A stretch of 64,000 nt of DNA, taken from contig JAQIJD010000006.1 of assembly GCA_036946415.1 (NCBI GenBank), forward strand, positions 62,001 to 126,000. Direction: 5' to 3'. Positions within the stretch are counted from its first letter, which is position 1. Each line of letters opens with the position of its first letter. Positions 26,867 through 35,607 of the stretch are shown here, piece after piece. A program made the position numbers and the translations under genes. The stretch is from Sphingomonas_Q fennica_A. GTDB lineage: Bacteria; Pseudomonadota; Alphaproteobacteria; Sphingomonadales; Sphingomonadaceae. A model generated the notes under the pieces. That model was not told the origin of the DNA and did not search any database. It was given only the letters and a program-made list of their open reading frames with translations.

Positions 26867-27565
26867 ATGATCGATATCCGCCCCTTCGACAGCCTCGGCC
26901 ATGCCGATCACGGCTGGCTGGACGCCCGCCACCATTTCTCCTTCGCCGGCTATCACGATCCCAAGCGGATGGGCTGGGGTGCCCTGCGCGTCTGGAACGA
27001 CGATGCCATCGCCCCCGGCGCCGGCTTCCCGCCGCATCCGCACCGCGACATGGAGATCGTGACCTACGTCCGTTCGGGCGCGATCACCCACCGCGACGAC
27101 CTCGGCAACGTCGGCCGCACCGAGGCGGGGGACGTGCAGGTGATGTCGGCCGGCACCGGCATCACCCATTCCGAATATAATCTGGAGGGCGAGGAGACGC
27201 GCATCTTCCAGATCTGGATCCAGCCGACCGCGCGCGGCGAGGCCCCCGGCTGGGGTGCGCGCCCCTTCCCCAAGGGAGATCGCGCCGGCCGCTTCGTGAC
27301 GCTGGCGAGCGGCGACCCCACCGCCGACGACGCGCTGCCGATCCGCGCCAACGCACGGGTGGTGGCGGCGACGTTGAAGGCGGGCGAGACGGCCGATTAT
27401 CCGCTGGGTGCCGGCCGCCACGCCTATCTCGTGCCGGCAACGGGTGCGGTGGAGATCGACGGCCGGCGCATCGCCACCCGCGACGGGGCGGCGATCACCG
27501 ACTTGGCGACGATCCGGGTGACGGCGCTGGAGGACAGCGAGCTGATCCTCGTCGACGCCGCCTGA
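26867..27565 (+). CDS. Pirin family protein (bicupin)
   Basis: The 232-aa protein has the pirin metal-binding pattern: FPPHPHRDMEIVTYV with His57 and His59, then GTGITHSEYN with His and Glu ligands about 43 residues on. The size fits YhhW-type pirins, some of which show quercetin 2,3-dioxygenase activity. Cytosolic, with iron or other divalent metal expected. The ATG at 26867 follows GGGAGACAGACG. It stands alone and converges on yggS with a strong hairpin between. The true substrate is unknown. Confidence 0.92.
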   Translation: MIDIRPFDSLGHADHGWLDARHHFSFAGYHDPKRMGWGALRVWNDDAIAPGAGFPPHPHRDMEIVTYVRSGAITHRDDLGNVGRTEAGDVQVMSAGTGITHSEYNLEGEETRIFQIWIQPTARGEAPGWGARPFPKGDRAGRFVTLASGDPTADDALPIRANARVVAATLKAGETADYPLGAGRHAYLVPATGAVEIDGRRIATRDGAAITDLATIRVTALEDSELILVDAA

Positions 27566-27572
27566 AGACGGA

Positions 27573-27600
27573 TCGCCCCCTCCCGTGCGGGAGGGGGCGA
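27573..27600. terminator. Bidirectional hairpin between pirin and yggS-like genes
   Basis: TCGCCCCCTCCC (27573-27584) and GGGAGGGGGCGA (27589-27600) form a perfect 12-bp stem with a GTGC loop, lying between convergent stops at 27565 and 27605. There is no long U-run, but position and symmetry suit a shared transcription end. Confidence 0.6.
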
Positions 27601-27604
27601 CCGA

Positions 27605-28264
27605 TCAGTCGCGCGCGCCGAACAGGGCGGTGCCGATGCGCACCATCGTCGCCCCCAGCGTGACCGCGGTCGGATAATCGGCGGACATGCCGATGCTGAG
27701 ATGGGGCAGGCCGTGATCGCGGCGGAATTGCGCGAGCAATGCGAAATAGGGGGCCGGCTCGACGCCCTCGGGCGGCACCGCCATCAGCCCGACGATCGGC
27801 AGGCCAGCTTCCCGCGCGGAGGCGAGGAGCGCGGGCAGATCGTCGATCGTGCAGCCGCCCTTCTGCGGCTCCTCCCCGATATTGACCTGGATCAGGCAAT
27901 CGGGGCGGCGGCCGGTGCGGGCCATCGCCGCCGCAAGCGCCGTGACCAGCGACGGACGATCGACCGAATGGATGACGTCGAACAGCGCCACGGCATCGGC
28001 CGCCTTGTTGGACTGGAGCTGGCCGACGAGGTGGAGGCGGAGGTCGGGCGTCCCTTCGCGCAACTCCGGCCATTTGGCCTGCGCCTCCTGCACGCGATTC
28101 TCGCCGAAGCTCGTTTGGCCGGCGGCGATCAGCGGGGCGATCTCGCGGGCTTCGCGCGTCTTGGAGACGGCGACCAGCTCGACCGTGTGCGGATCGCGGC
28201 CGGCGATGCGGGCGGCGGCGATGGCGGCGCGCGCGGCATCGAGCGGGGAGGGGGCAGGCGTCAT
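27605..28264 (-). CDS. YggS family pyridoxal-phosphate homeostasis protein
   Basis: The 219-aa single-domain protein has the alanine-racemase N-terminal barrel fold. The PLP lysine is in ELVAVSKTREAREI, followed by FGENRVQEAQAKWPEL, HLVGQLQSNKA, GLMAVPP and the phosphate-binding LSIGMSADYPTAVTLGATMVRIGTALFG (cited in part). YggS/PLPBP binds PLP and influences vitamin B6 and amino-acid balance without a known reaction. The start ATG at 28264 is only 21 bases from the divergent TenI-like gene. Confidence 0.95.
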   Translation of the reverse strand: MTPAPSPLDAARAAIAAARIAGRDPHTVELVAVSKTREAREIAPLIAAGQTSFGENRVQEAQAKWPELREGTPDLRLHLVGQLQSNKAADAVALFDVIHSVDRPSLVTALAAAMARTGRRPDCLIQVNIGEEPQKGGCTIDDLPALLASAREAGLPIVGLMAVPPEGVEPAPYFALLAQFRRDHGLPHLSIGMSADYPTAVTLGATMVRIGTALFGARD

Positions 28265-28285
28265 CGAAGGCGCTATAGCAAGGCG

Positions 28286-28846
28286 ATGCGCCCCCGCCAG
28301 CCTCTCCCAACCCTGTGGCTGATGACCGACGAACGGCAGGGCGAGGGCCTGTGGCGGGCGCTGGCGGCGCTGCCGTGCGGCAGCGGCGTGGTGTTCCGCC
28401 ACCATGCGACGCCGCCTGTGGAGCGCCGCGCCTTGTTCGATCAGGTGCGCCGGATCGCGCGGGCGCGGCGGCTGGTGCTGGTGCTGGCCGGGCCGCCGCG
28501 GCTGGCACGGGGCTGGCGGGCGGACGGCGCGCACGGCCGCTCCCCCCACCGCGCGTCCGGCCTGATCCGCACCATGCCGGCGCACGACCCGATCGAACTG
28601 CGCGCCGCGCGGCGTGCGGGCGCCGACCTTGCCTTCGTCTCCCCCGTCTTCGCCACGCGCAGCCACCCCGGCGCACCCGCGCTGGGGCGGGTGCGGCTGG
28701 GGTTGCTGCTGCGCGCGGTGCGGCGGCATCCGCCGGCGGCGGCGCTGGGGGGGATGACGGCCCGGCGGGCGCGGTCCCTGCGGGCAATAAGCGTGACGCG
28801 GTGGGCGGGGATCGACGCGTTCGGCGGGCCGGCTCCGCTCAGATAG
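28286..28846 (+). CDS. Thiamine-phosphate synthase-like (ThiE/TenI) protein
   Basis: The 186-aa protein begins LPTLWLMTDERQGEGLW, the ThiE/TenI entry strand, and retains ADLAFVSPVFATRSHPGAPALG (cited in part), the phosphate-binding region, and GGMTARRARSL. Substrate-binding residues of true thiamine-phosphate synthase (for example the D/K pair of GxxDGxHLG) are weak, the region reading GWRADGAHGRSPHRASG. It may therefore be a TenI-like regulator or a diverged enzyme. Its last 8 bases overlap the convergent VOC gene. Confidence 0.78.
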   Translation: MRPRQPLPTLWLMTDERQGEGLWRALAALPCGSGVVFRHHATPPVERRALFDQVRRIARARRLVLVLAGPPRLARGWRADGAHGRSPHRASGLIRTMPAHDPIELRAARRAGADLAFVSPVFATRSHPGAPALGRVRLGLLLRAVRRHPPAAALGGMTARRARSLRAISVTRWAGIDAFGGPAPLR

Positions 28847-29222
28847 CCGGCTCGATCAGATCCCAGCGGTTGCCGTAGAGATCCTCGAACACCGCGACGA
28901 TGCCATAGGGTTCGCGGCGGGGTTCCTCCATGAAGCGGACGCCGCGATCCAGAAAGCGGCGGTGGTCGCGCGCGAAATCGTCGGTTTCGAGGAAGAGGAA
29001 CACCCGCCCGCCGCTCTGGTCGCCGATCGCGCGGGCCTGCCGGGCATCGGCGGCACGCGCCAGCAGCAGGCCGGCGCCGCCGTCGGGCGGCGCCACGACC
29101 ACCCAGCGCTTGCCGCCCGCAAGCTCGGTATCCTCGCGCAGCACGAAGCCGAGGCGATCGACGTAGAAGGCGATCGCCGCGTCATAGTCGCGCACGACGA
29201 GGGTGGTCAGAGCGAGCCGCAT
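28839..29222 (-). CDS. VOC family protein (glyoxalase/bleomycin resistance fold)
   Basis: The 127-aa protein has two beta-alpha-beta-beta-beta units. RDYDAAIAFYVDRLGFVLRED is the standard first helix-strand (cited in part), GGRVFLFLETDDFARDHRRF is the second unit, and YGIVAVFEDLYGNRWDLIEP gives the C-terminal metal-site Glu. Members are metal-dependent lyases, dioxygenases or binding proteins; the substrate is not readable here. The ATG is at 29222. The tail overlaps the TenI-like gene by 8 bases on the opposite strand. Confidence 0.9.
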   Translation of the reverse strand: MRLALTTLVVRDYDAAIAFYVDRLGFVLREDTELAGGKRWVVVAPPDGGAGLLLARAADARQARAIGDQSGGRVFLFLETDDFARDHRRFLDRGVRFMEEPRREPYGIVAVFEDLYGNRWDLIEPAI

Positions 29223-29241
29223 ATCCCGCGGCCCCGCCGGA

Positions 29242-29965
29242 TCAGAAGCGGAAGGCGGTGCCGATGTAGACGGCTTGGCTGTCGCGGCGCTGGTCGACCG
29301 TGGGATCGATCCGGTCGCGCTGCATGCGGTAGCGGACGCCGCCGGTCAGGTCGATGTTGCGGGTGAGCTTGTAGGCGCCGTCGAGGCCGAGCGAATAGCT
29401 TTCGTCGTTGCCGGCCAGCCGCGCCCGATCGCCCAGCGCGCGATCGGCGCCGACCTCGACCCGTGTGTTCCAGCGGTTGCCGGCGTAGCTGACGCCCACT
29501 TCGGCGCTCTGCCGGCTGAGCGGCAGCACGTCCGTCTCGACGCGGGCGATGTCGCCCGACAGAGCGAAGCGCTTCCAGCCGACCGCGACGCCAAGATTGT
29601 AGGCGCTGGGCGCGATCTGGGCGTTGGTGGAGGCGGTGCGCGCCGCATCGCTGCGGTTGACCGCGCGGGGCGCGGACCGCGACCGTCACGGCGCGGCGGC
29701 CGCTGGAGGAGGCGGACGGCGTGAAGCGGAAGGTGCCGCTGTCGGCCGGATCGTCCAGCCCGACGCGGCCGAGCAGCGCGGTGCGGCGCGGATCGGCCGA
29801 GGCGAGGCCCGCGCCGAAGCCGGTGAGCGTCACCACGCGGCCCGAAGCGGCGGGGGCGGCCGGCGTCTGGCGGCGACCCTCGGCGCCTGCCAGCGGCAGG
29901 GCGAGCGTCAGCGCGAGCGCCGACAGCGCCCCCGCAACCCCGATCTGCCCCCGAATCGTCCGCAT
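29242..29965 (-). CDS. Outer-membrane beta-barrel-like protein of unknown function, frame interrupted
   Basis: The N-terminal part from ATG 29965 has a signal peptide (VAGALSALALTLALPLAGAE) and reads to VTVAVRAPRG. There the frame changes: after one extra base within 29667-29671 the other frame continues as PRAVNRSDAARTAS, SAYNLGVAVGWKRFALSGDI and a run of alternating strands ending YIGTAFRF. A C-terminal Phe and amphipathic strands are typical of outer-membrane barrels. Read with the shift, the protein is about 240 aa. Either a sequencing insertion or a real frameshift mutation explains it. No named family recognised. Confidence 0.68.
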
Positions 29966-30202
29966 CGTTATCGATCTCGTCCCTGTGCGTTTGCGATACT
30001 ATGAACCGCGTGCGCAGTTCCACCTCCCGCCCGACGTTTTGCCGGGGGTGTTGCACCATCCCCACAATTCGGGTCAGCCGCGCCCTTCCAAGCCGCTGCT
30101 TGCCGGGCAGGCCACCGATCCTGTAACGGCATCAGCACGAAGGGAGGGGCGCGCCATGTGCCCCGCCGAGTGCCCGTAATTTCCACGACAGGACATCCCG
30201 CC

Positions 30203-30658
30203 ATGATCCGCGTTTCCCGACCTGCCGGCCGCCTGCTGATCGGGCTCGTCGCCCTCGGCCTCGTCGCGGGGTGCGGCGGGGGGCGCGGCAGGAAGGAGGC
30301 GCGCACCGCGACGCTCGCCGCCTCCAAGGTCACGCAGATCGGCGTCAACGCCTATCTGTGGCGGGCGACGCTCGACACGCTGTCGTTCATGCCGCTGGCG
30401 CAGGTCGATTCGAACGGCGGCGTGATCGTGACCGACTGGTATGCCAATCCGGCCGTGCCGACCGAGCGGATGAAGGTCTCCGTCGCGATCCTCGACCAGG
30501 ATCTGCGCGCCGATGCGGTGCGGGTGGCGGCGCAGCGCCAGATCAACCAGGGCGGCCAGTGGACCGACGCGCCGGTGCAGGCGGCGACCGCGCAGAAGCT
30601 GGAGGACATCATCCTCGGCAAGGCGCGCGACCTGCGGCGCGTGTCGATGGGCGGCTGA
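30203..30658 (+). CDS. DUF3576 domain-containing lipoprotein
   Basis: The 151-aa product has a lipoprotein signal (GRLLIGLVALGLVAGC, lipobox Cys near residue 24) followed by a Gly/Arg-rich linker and the DUF3576 core (IGVNAYLWRATLDTLSFMPL, GGVIVTDWYANP, RMKVSVAILDQDLRADAVRV, cited in part). The family is conserved in alphaproteobacteria next to leuS and lptE, suggesting an outer-membrane assembly role, but none is established. ATG at 30203 is chosen over the longer frame because it starts the signal peptide. leuS follows after 7 bases. Confidence 0.9.
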   Translation: MIRVSRPAGRLLIGLVALGLVAGCGGGRGRKEARTATLAASKVTQIGVNAYLWRATLDTLSFMPLAQVDSNGGVIVTDWYANPAVPTERMKVSVAILDQDLRADAVRVAAQRQINQGGQWTDAPVQAATAQKLEDIILGKARDLRRVSMGG

Positions 30659-30665
30659 CGCGCGG

Positions 30666-33222
30666 ATGAGCGAGCGGTTCGACCATGCCGCCGTCGACGC
30701 GCGCTGGCAGGCGCGCTGGGCGGCGGAGGGCACCTTCCATGCGGACGATGCCAGCCCCAAGCCGAAGAGCTACGTGCTGGAGATGTTCCCCTATCCGTCG
30801 GGGAAGATCCACATGGGCCATGTGCGCAACTATACGATGGGCGACGTGCTGGCGCGCTACCGGCGGATGACCGGCCATGAGGTGCTGCACCCGATGGGGT
30901 GGGACGCCTTCGGCATGCCTGCCGAGAATGCGGCGATGGAGAAGGGCGTCCACCCCGGCGCCTGGACCTATGCGAACATCGCCGCGATGCGCGAGGCGCT
31001 GAAGAAGATCGGCTTCGCGCTCGACTGGAGCCGGGAGTTTGCGACGTGCGATCCGGCCTATTACGGGCACGAGCAGGCGCTGTTCCTGGACCTCTATGAA
31101 CATGGCCTCGTCTACCGCCGCGAATCGGCGGTGAACTGGGATCCGGTCGACATGACCGTGCTCGCCAACGAACAGGTGATCGACGGGCGCGGCTGGCGAT
31201 CGGGCGCGCTGGTCGAGCGGCGCAAGCTCAGCCAGTGGTTCCTGCGCATCACCGACTTCGCCGACGAGCTGCTGGACGGGCTGAAGGGCCTCGACCAGTG
31301 GCCGGAGAAGGTGCGGACGATGCAGGAAAACTGGATCGGGCGCAGCCGTGGCCTGCGCTTCCGCTTCCGCCTCGCCGAGGCCTTCGGCGACCATGACACG
31401 CTGGAGGTGTTCACCACCCGGCCGGACACGATCTTCGGCGCGAGCTTCGCCGCCATCGCCGCGGACCATCCGCTGGCGCTGGCGCTGGCGGAGCGGGACG
31501 CGGCATTGGCCGCCTTCGCCGACGAATGCCGCCGCACCGGCACCGCCGCGGCCGAGGTGGAGACGCAGGAGAAGCGCGGGTACGACACCGGCCTGCGCGT
31601 GGTCCACCCGCTCGACCCGACGTGGACGCTGCCGCTGTTCGTCGCGAACTTCGTGCTGATGGATTATGGCACGGGCGCGGTGTTCGGCGTGCCCGCGCAC
31701 GACCAGCGCGACCTTGATTTCGCGCGCAAATATGCGCTGCCGGTCACCCGCGTCGTCGCCGCCTCGGCCGACGAGGCGAACGCCCCGATCCACGACGAGG
31801 CCGATGCCGCGCCGGGCATCCTCGTCAACTCGCGCTTCCTGAACGGCATGGGCGTGGAGGACGCCAAGGCGGCGGTGATCGGCCGCGCCGAAAGCGAGGG
31901 CTGGGGGCAGGGGACGACGGTGACGCGCCTGCGCGACTGGGGCGTCAGCCGCCAGCGTTATTGGGGCACGCCGATCCCGATCGTGCATTGCGCGGCCTGC
32001 GGGCCGGTGCCGGTGCCGCGCGACCAGCTGCCGGTGGTGCTGCCGGAGGACGTGACGTTCGACGTGCCGGGCAACCCGCTCGACCGGCACCCGACCTGGG
32101 CGCATGTCGATTGCCCCGCCTGCGGCGCGCCCGCCCGGCGCGAGACCGACACGCTCGACACGTTCGTCGATTCGAGCTGGTATTTCCTGCGCTTCGCCAG
32201 CCAGCCGGCGGACAAGCCGTTCGACCGGGACGTGGTCGAGCGATGGATGCCGGTCGGCCAATATATCGGCGGGGTGGAGCATGCGATCCTCCACCTCCTC
32301 TACGCCCGCTTCTGGACGCGGGCGCTGGCGCGGATCGGCAAGCTTGCCGTCACCGAGCCGTTCACCGGCCTGTTCACGCAGGGGATGGTGACGCACGAGA
32401 CGTATCGACTGGCGTCGCCAGAACTCGACGGACCGCCAGGATCGCTTTGGGTCGCCCCAAGTGAGTTGGAGGAAGGCGCTGACGGACAACTCTTCACGAG
32501 GCTCGCCAACGGCGCACGCTTCCCTGTCAAGCGCGGCCGCGTCGAGAAGATGTCCAAGTCCAAGAAGAACGTGGTCGATCCGCATGCCATCCTCGCCGAA
32601 CATGGCGCGGATGCGGTGCGCTTCTTCATGCTGTCGGACAGCCCGCCCGAGCGCGACCTGCCGTGGAGTGCGGCCGGCATCGAGGGGTGCAGCCGCTTCG
32701 TCCAGCGCGTGTGGCGGCTGACGCAGGGGCCGCAGGCCGACGTGGGCGCGGACAGGGCGCTCGACCGCGAGGTGCATCGCGCCATCGCCGGGGTGGCGGC
32801 GGACATCGAGGCGCTGGCCTTCAACAAGGCGGTGGCGAAGCTCTACGGCCTCGTCTCGGCGATCGAGAAGGCGGCGCCGTCCGCCGCGCGCACCGCGGCG
32901 ATCCGCACGCTGGTGCTGCTCGCCAGCCCGATGATCCCGCATCTGGCGGAGGAAGCATGGGCGCAGTCGGGGGGGCGCGGGGCTGATCGCCGACGCCGCC
33001 TGGCCGGCGCACGACCCCGCGCTGCTGGTGGACGACGAGGTGACGATCGCCATCCAGATCAACGGCAAGCTGCGCGACACGATCACCGTGCCCAAGGGCA
33101 CCGACAAGGCGACGCTGGAGGCGCAGGCGCTGGCCGCCGAGAAGGTGGTGCGCGCGCTCGACGGGGCCGCGCCGCGCAAGGTGATCGTGGTGCCCGACCG
33201 GCTCGTGAACCTCGTCGCGTGA
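30666..33222 (+). CDS. leuS: Leucyl-tRNA synthetase, frame interrupted near the C-terminus
   Basis: Class I synthetase charging tRNA-Leu. Landmarks: FPYPSGKIHMGHVRN (HIGH-type HMGH at 49-52), the CP1 editing domain with TTRPDTIFGAS and YGTGAVFGVPAHDQRD, the zinc-like CPACGAPARRETDTLDTF, and KMSKSKKN near residue 628. After HLAEEAWAQSGG the frame shifts: an extra G in the 7-G run 32969-32975 is needed to reach LIADAAWPAHDP and the family C-terminus INGKLRDTITVPKGTDK...VNLVA ending at 33222. Because leuS is essential, a homopolymer error is the likeliest cause. The stop overlaps the lptE start (GTGA). Confidence 0.94.
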
Positions 33223-33722
33223 GGACGGTAGCCGCCCTTGCGCTCGCCGCCGCGCTGCTCGGCGGCTGTGGCCTGCGCCCGCTCTATGCCGGCGGCGGGG
33301 CGGGGCCGGTGGCGGCATCGCTCGCCACGATCGGGGTCGAGGCGCCGGGCGGGCGGAGCGGCTGGCTGATGCGCAACGCCTTGGTCGACCGGCTCGGCCA
33401 AGGTGCCGCCCCGACGACGCCACGCTATACGTTGCAGGTCGAGCTGGACGACAGCATCCAGGGCTTCGGCATCCGCGCCGACAGCGCCGTCACGCGCGAG
33501 CGGCGGACGCTGCGCGCGCGCTACCGGCTGGTCGAGGCCGGGCAGGTGCTGCTCGACGCGACGGCGGGGTCGGATGCGGGGATCGACGTGGTCGGTTCCG
33601 AATATTCGACGATCGCCGCCGAACAGACCGCCGAGGAGCGGCTGGTGACGGCGGTGGCGGACCAGATCGTGGCGCGGCTGGCGCTCTACGTCTCGCGCGG
33701 CGGGGGCGGGGGGACGCGGTGA
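33219..33722 (+). CDS. lptE: LPS assembly lipoprotein LptE
   Basis: The 167-aa protein has the lipoprotein signal LALAAALLGGCGLRPLYAGGG, with the family's Cys-Gly-hydrophobic-Arg-Pro-Leu-Tyr start (CGLRPLY). The body includes TPRYTLQVELDDSIQGFGIR and the C-terminal AEQTAEERLVTAVADQIVARL. LptE plugs the LptD barrel and helps deliver LPS to the cell surface. GTG at 33219 overlaps the leuS stop and its own TGA overlaps the holA GTG, so leuS-lptE-holA are coupled. It is in the same frame as the unshifted leuS, so unshifted reading would fuse the two. Confidence 0.93.
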   Translation: MRTVAALALAAALLGGCGLRPLYAGGGAGPVAASLATIGVEAPGGRSGWLMRNALVDRLGQGAAPTTPRYTLQVELDDSIQGFGIRADSAVTRERRTLRARYRLVEAGQVLLDATAGSDAGIDVVGSEYSTIAAEQTAEERLVTAVADQIVARLALYVSRGGGGGTR

Positions 33723-34744
33723 TCGTCAAGCGCCCGCAGATCGAGCGGGCGATCGACCGCCCGACGCCCGACATCCGCCTCTACCTGCTCTACGGCCCGG
33801 ACGAATCGAGTTCGCGCGCGCTGGCGGCGCGGCTCGGCGCGGCGGTGGGCGGCGGGGCCGAGCGGATCGACCTGACCGGCGCCGAATGCCGTGCCGACCC
33901 CGCCCGGCTGGCCGACGAGGCGGCGGCGATCTCGCTGTTCGGCGATCCGCGCTGGATCCGCGTCGAGCCGGCGGGGGACGAGGCGCTGGCAGCGGTCGAG
34001 GCGCTGCTGGAGGCGCCGGTGGCCGGCAACCCGGTGGCGCTGGTGGCGGGCGCGCTGCGCAAGGACGCGAAGCTGGTCAAGCTGGCGACGGCGCATCCCG
34101 CCATCGCCGCTTTCTGCTCCTACGCGCCCGAGGGGGCGGACGCCGACCGGCTGGCGGCGGCGCTGGCGCGCGAGGCGGGGCTGACCGTCCGCCCCGACGT
34201 CGCCCGCCGGCTGGCGGCGGCGACCGGCGGGGATCGCGCGCTCCTGGCGCAGGAGATCGCCAAGCTGGCGCTCTATGCCGATGCCGCGCCCGACCGGCCG
34301 GGCGAGATCGACCATGACGCGCTCGACGCGCTGGGGGCGGGGATCGAGGAGGGCGATCTTGGCCGGCTGACCGGGGCGGTGCTGTCCGGCCGCGTCGAGG
34401 CGATCGACGGCGAGATGGCGGCGCTGGCCGCGGAGGGGATCGAGGGCGTGCCCGTCGCCCGCGCGCTGCTGCGCCGGCTGCTGCTGCTGGCCGACCTGCG
34501 CGGGCGGATGGCGGAGGGGGAGAGCGCGTCGGCGGTGATGGCGGGGGCCGGCAAGGCGATCTTCTGGAAGGAGCGCGACGAGGTGCAGGCGCAGCTCCAG
34601 CGGTGGAGCCCGGCGGCGCTGGCGCGGGCGATCGAGCGGCTGGGCGAGGCGGAGCGGGCGCTGAAAGTGTCCGGCTCGATCGGCGCGCTGGCGCTGGACG
34701 AGGAATTGCTGACCATCGCCCGGCAGGCGGCGCGAATGCGGTAG
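33719..34744 (+). CDS. holA: DNA polymerase III subunit delta
   Basis: The 341-aa protein is the clamp-loader delta subunit, which opens the beta sliding clamp. It begins with IRLYLLYGPDESSSRALAARL, the P-loop-like but degenerate AAA+ start, has SLFGDPRWIRVEPAG (the beta-binding helix region) and the C-terminal collar segment FWKERDEVQAQLQRWSPAALARAI (cited in part). GTG at 33719 overlaps the lptE stop. The lptE-holA order is typical of alphaproteobacteria. After it comes an 863-base gene-free repeat region. Confidence 0.93.
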   Translation: MIVKRPQIERAIDRPTPDIRLYLLYGPDESSSRALAARLGAAVGGGAERIDLTGAECRADPARLADEAAAISLFGDPRWIRVEPAGDEALAAVEALLEAPVAGNPVALVAGALRKDAKLVKLATAHPAIAAFCSYAPEGADADRLAAALAREAGLTVRPDVARRLAAATGGDRALLAQEIAKLALYADAAPDRPGEIDHDALDALGAGIEEGDLGRLTGAVLSGRVEAIDGEMAALAAEGIEGVPVARALLRRLLLLADLRGRMAEGESASAVMAGAGKAIFWKERDEVQAQLQRWSPAALARAIERLGEAERALKVSGSIGALALDEELLTIARQAARMR

Positions 34745-34770
34745 GGCGGACGATTGGGGAGGTGCGTTCC

Positions 34771-34888
34771 CCGTTCGTCCAGAGTAGCCATTGAGCTTGT
34801 CGAAATGGCGTATCGAAGGGCGGTTCCGGGCGGGGCCGTGCTTCGATACGCGCCTTCGACAGGCTCAGTCGCTACTCTGCACGAACGG
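34771..34888. repeat. Long inverted repeat, copy 1 (CAGAGTAGC / ATCGAAG type)
   Basis: The left arm 34771-34818 (CCGTTCGTCCAGAGTAGCCA... ending GGCGTATCGAAG) pairs imperfectly with the right arm 34841-34888 (CTTCGATACGCGCCTTCGAC... ending CACGAACGG), giving a hairpin of about 48 paired positions around a 22-base loop. It lies in the gene-free interval 34745-35607. No coding potential beyond chance frames. Confidence 0.8.
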
Positions 34889-35014
34889 GTTCGCGGGGGA
34901 CGGGCGAGGCGGGTTCACGCAAGGGCTGGGAGGCTGGGAGGTGTCCCGACGGCCGCGCGGGTGGCCCTGCCGGCTGGTTCGGCCGATGAGGGGCGCTGCC
35001 GGGTCCACCCGCCA

Positions 35015-35126
35015 CCGTTCGTCCAGAGTAGCCATTGAGCTTGTCGAAATGGCGTATCGAAGGACCTTGGTCGAACGGTGCTTCGATACGCGCCTTCGCC
35101 GGGCTCAATCGCCACTCTGCGAACGG
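35015..35126. repeat. Long inverted repeat, copy 2
   Basis: This second copy begins with the same CCGTTCGTCCAGAGTAGCCA and ends CACTCTGCGAACGG. Its loop differs from copy 1 (ACCTTGGTCGAACGGTG instead of a G/C-rich segment). Both copies are followed by the same tract ACGGGTTCGCGGGGGACGGG, so the duplication includes flanking sequence. About 126 bases separate the copies. Confidence 0.8.
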
Positions 35127-35154
35127 GTTCGCGGGGGACGGGCGAGGATTGGTT

Positions 35155-35552
35155 CACGCGGAGGCGCGGAGGCGCGGAGAGGGTTCGTAGGCGGCAGCGC
35201 ACCGCGTTCGCTCGAACCGTTCGGATGAGGAACTGCTGGCAAGGCCGTCACGACACCTCAGCGTCTCCGCGCGCATATTCCTGTTCGCCCCGCGAAGCAT
35301 CCTGCGAGGCGGGGAATTGTTCGCGCAGAGCCGCAGAGACGCAGAGAGGGTTCGGGCGCGGCAGCGCACCGCATTGGCTGAACGTTCTGGAAAAGGGCCG
35401 CCTGTGCGGCCGGGCGTGACACCTCCGCGTTTCCGCGCCTCCGCCTGGACCATTCCATCGGCCGCCCCATGCGCCCGCATCGAACGATCCGGATGAAAGA
35501 CTGCCCGCGCGGCCGGCGAGGTGCCTCTGCGTCTCCGCGGCTCTGCGCGAAT
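35155..35552. repeat. Cluster of GCGGAGAGGGTTCG-type direct and inverted repeats
   Basis: Two related blocks in direct orientation begin near 35157 (GGAGGCGCGGAGAGGGTTCG...GGCAGCGCACCGCGTTCGCT) and near 35325 (CAGAGACGCAGAGAGGGTTCG...GGCAGCGCACCGCATTGGCT). Inverted relatives occur near 35420-35450 (CCTCCGCGTTTCCGCGCCTCCG) and 35521-35550 (GCCTCTGCGTCTCCGCGG...). Together with the two long inverted repeats these account for most of the gene-free stretch 34745-35607. No RNA gene or ORF in it is convincing. Confidence 0.65.
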
Positions 35553-35607
35553 ATATAGGCCCTTGTTGGCGATCCGAACCCTCCCGCGCCTCCGAGCGAA
35601 CCGACCG

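Noticed and set aside
34771..35126. CRISPR array
   Set aside because: Only two units of over 100 bases that are themselves inverted repeats, without short regular spacers or cas genes.
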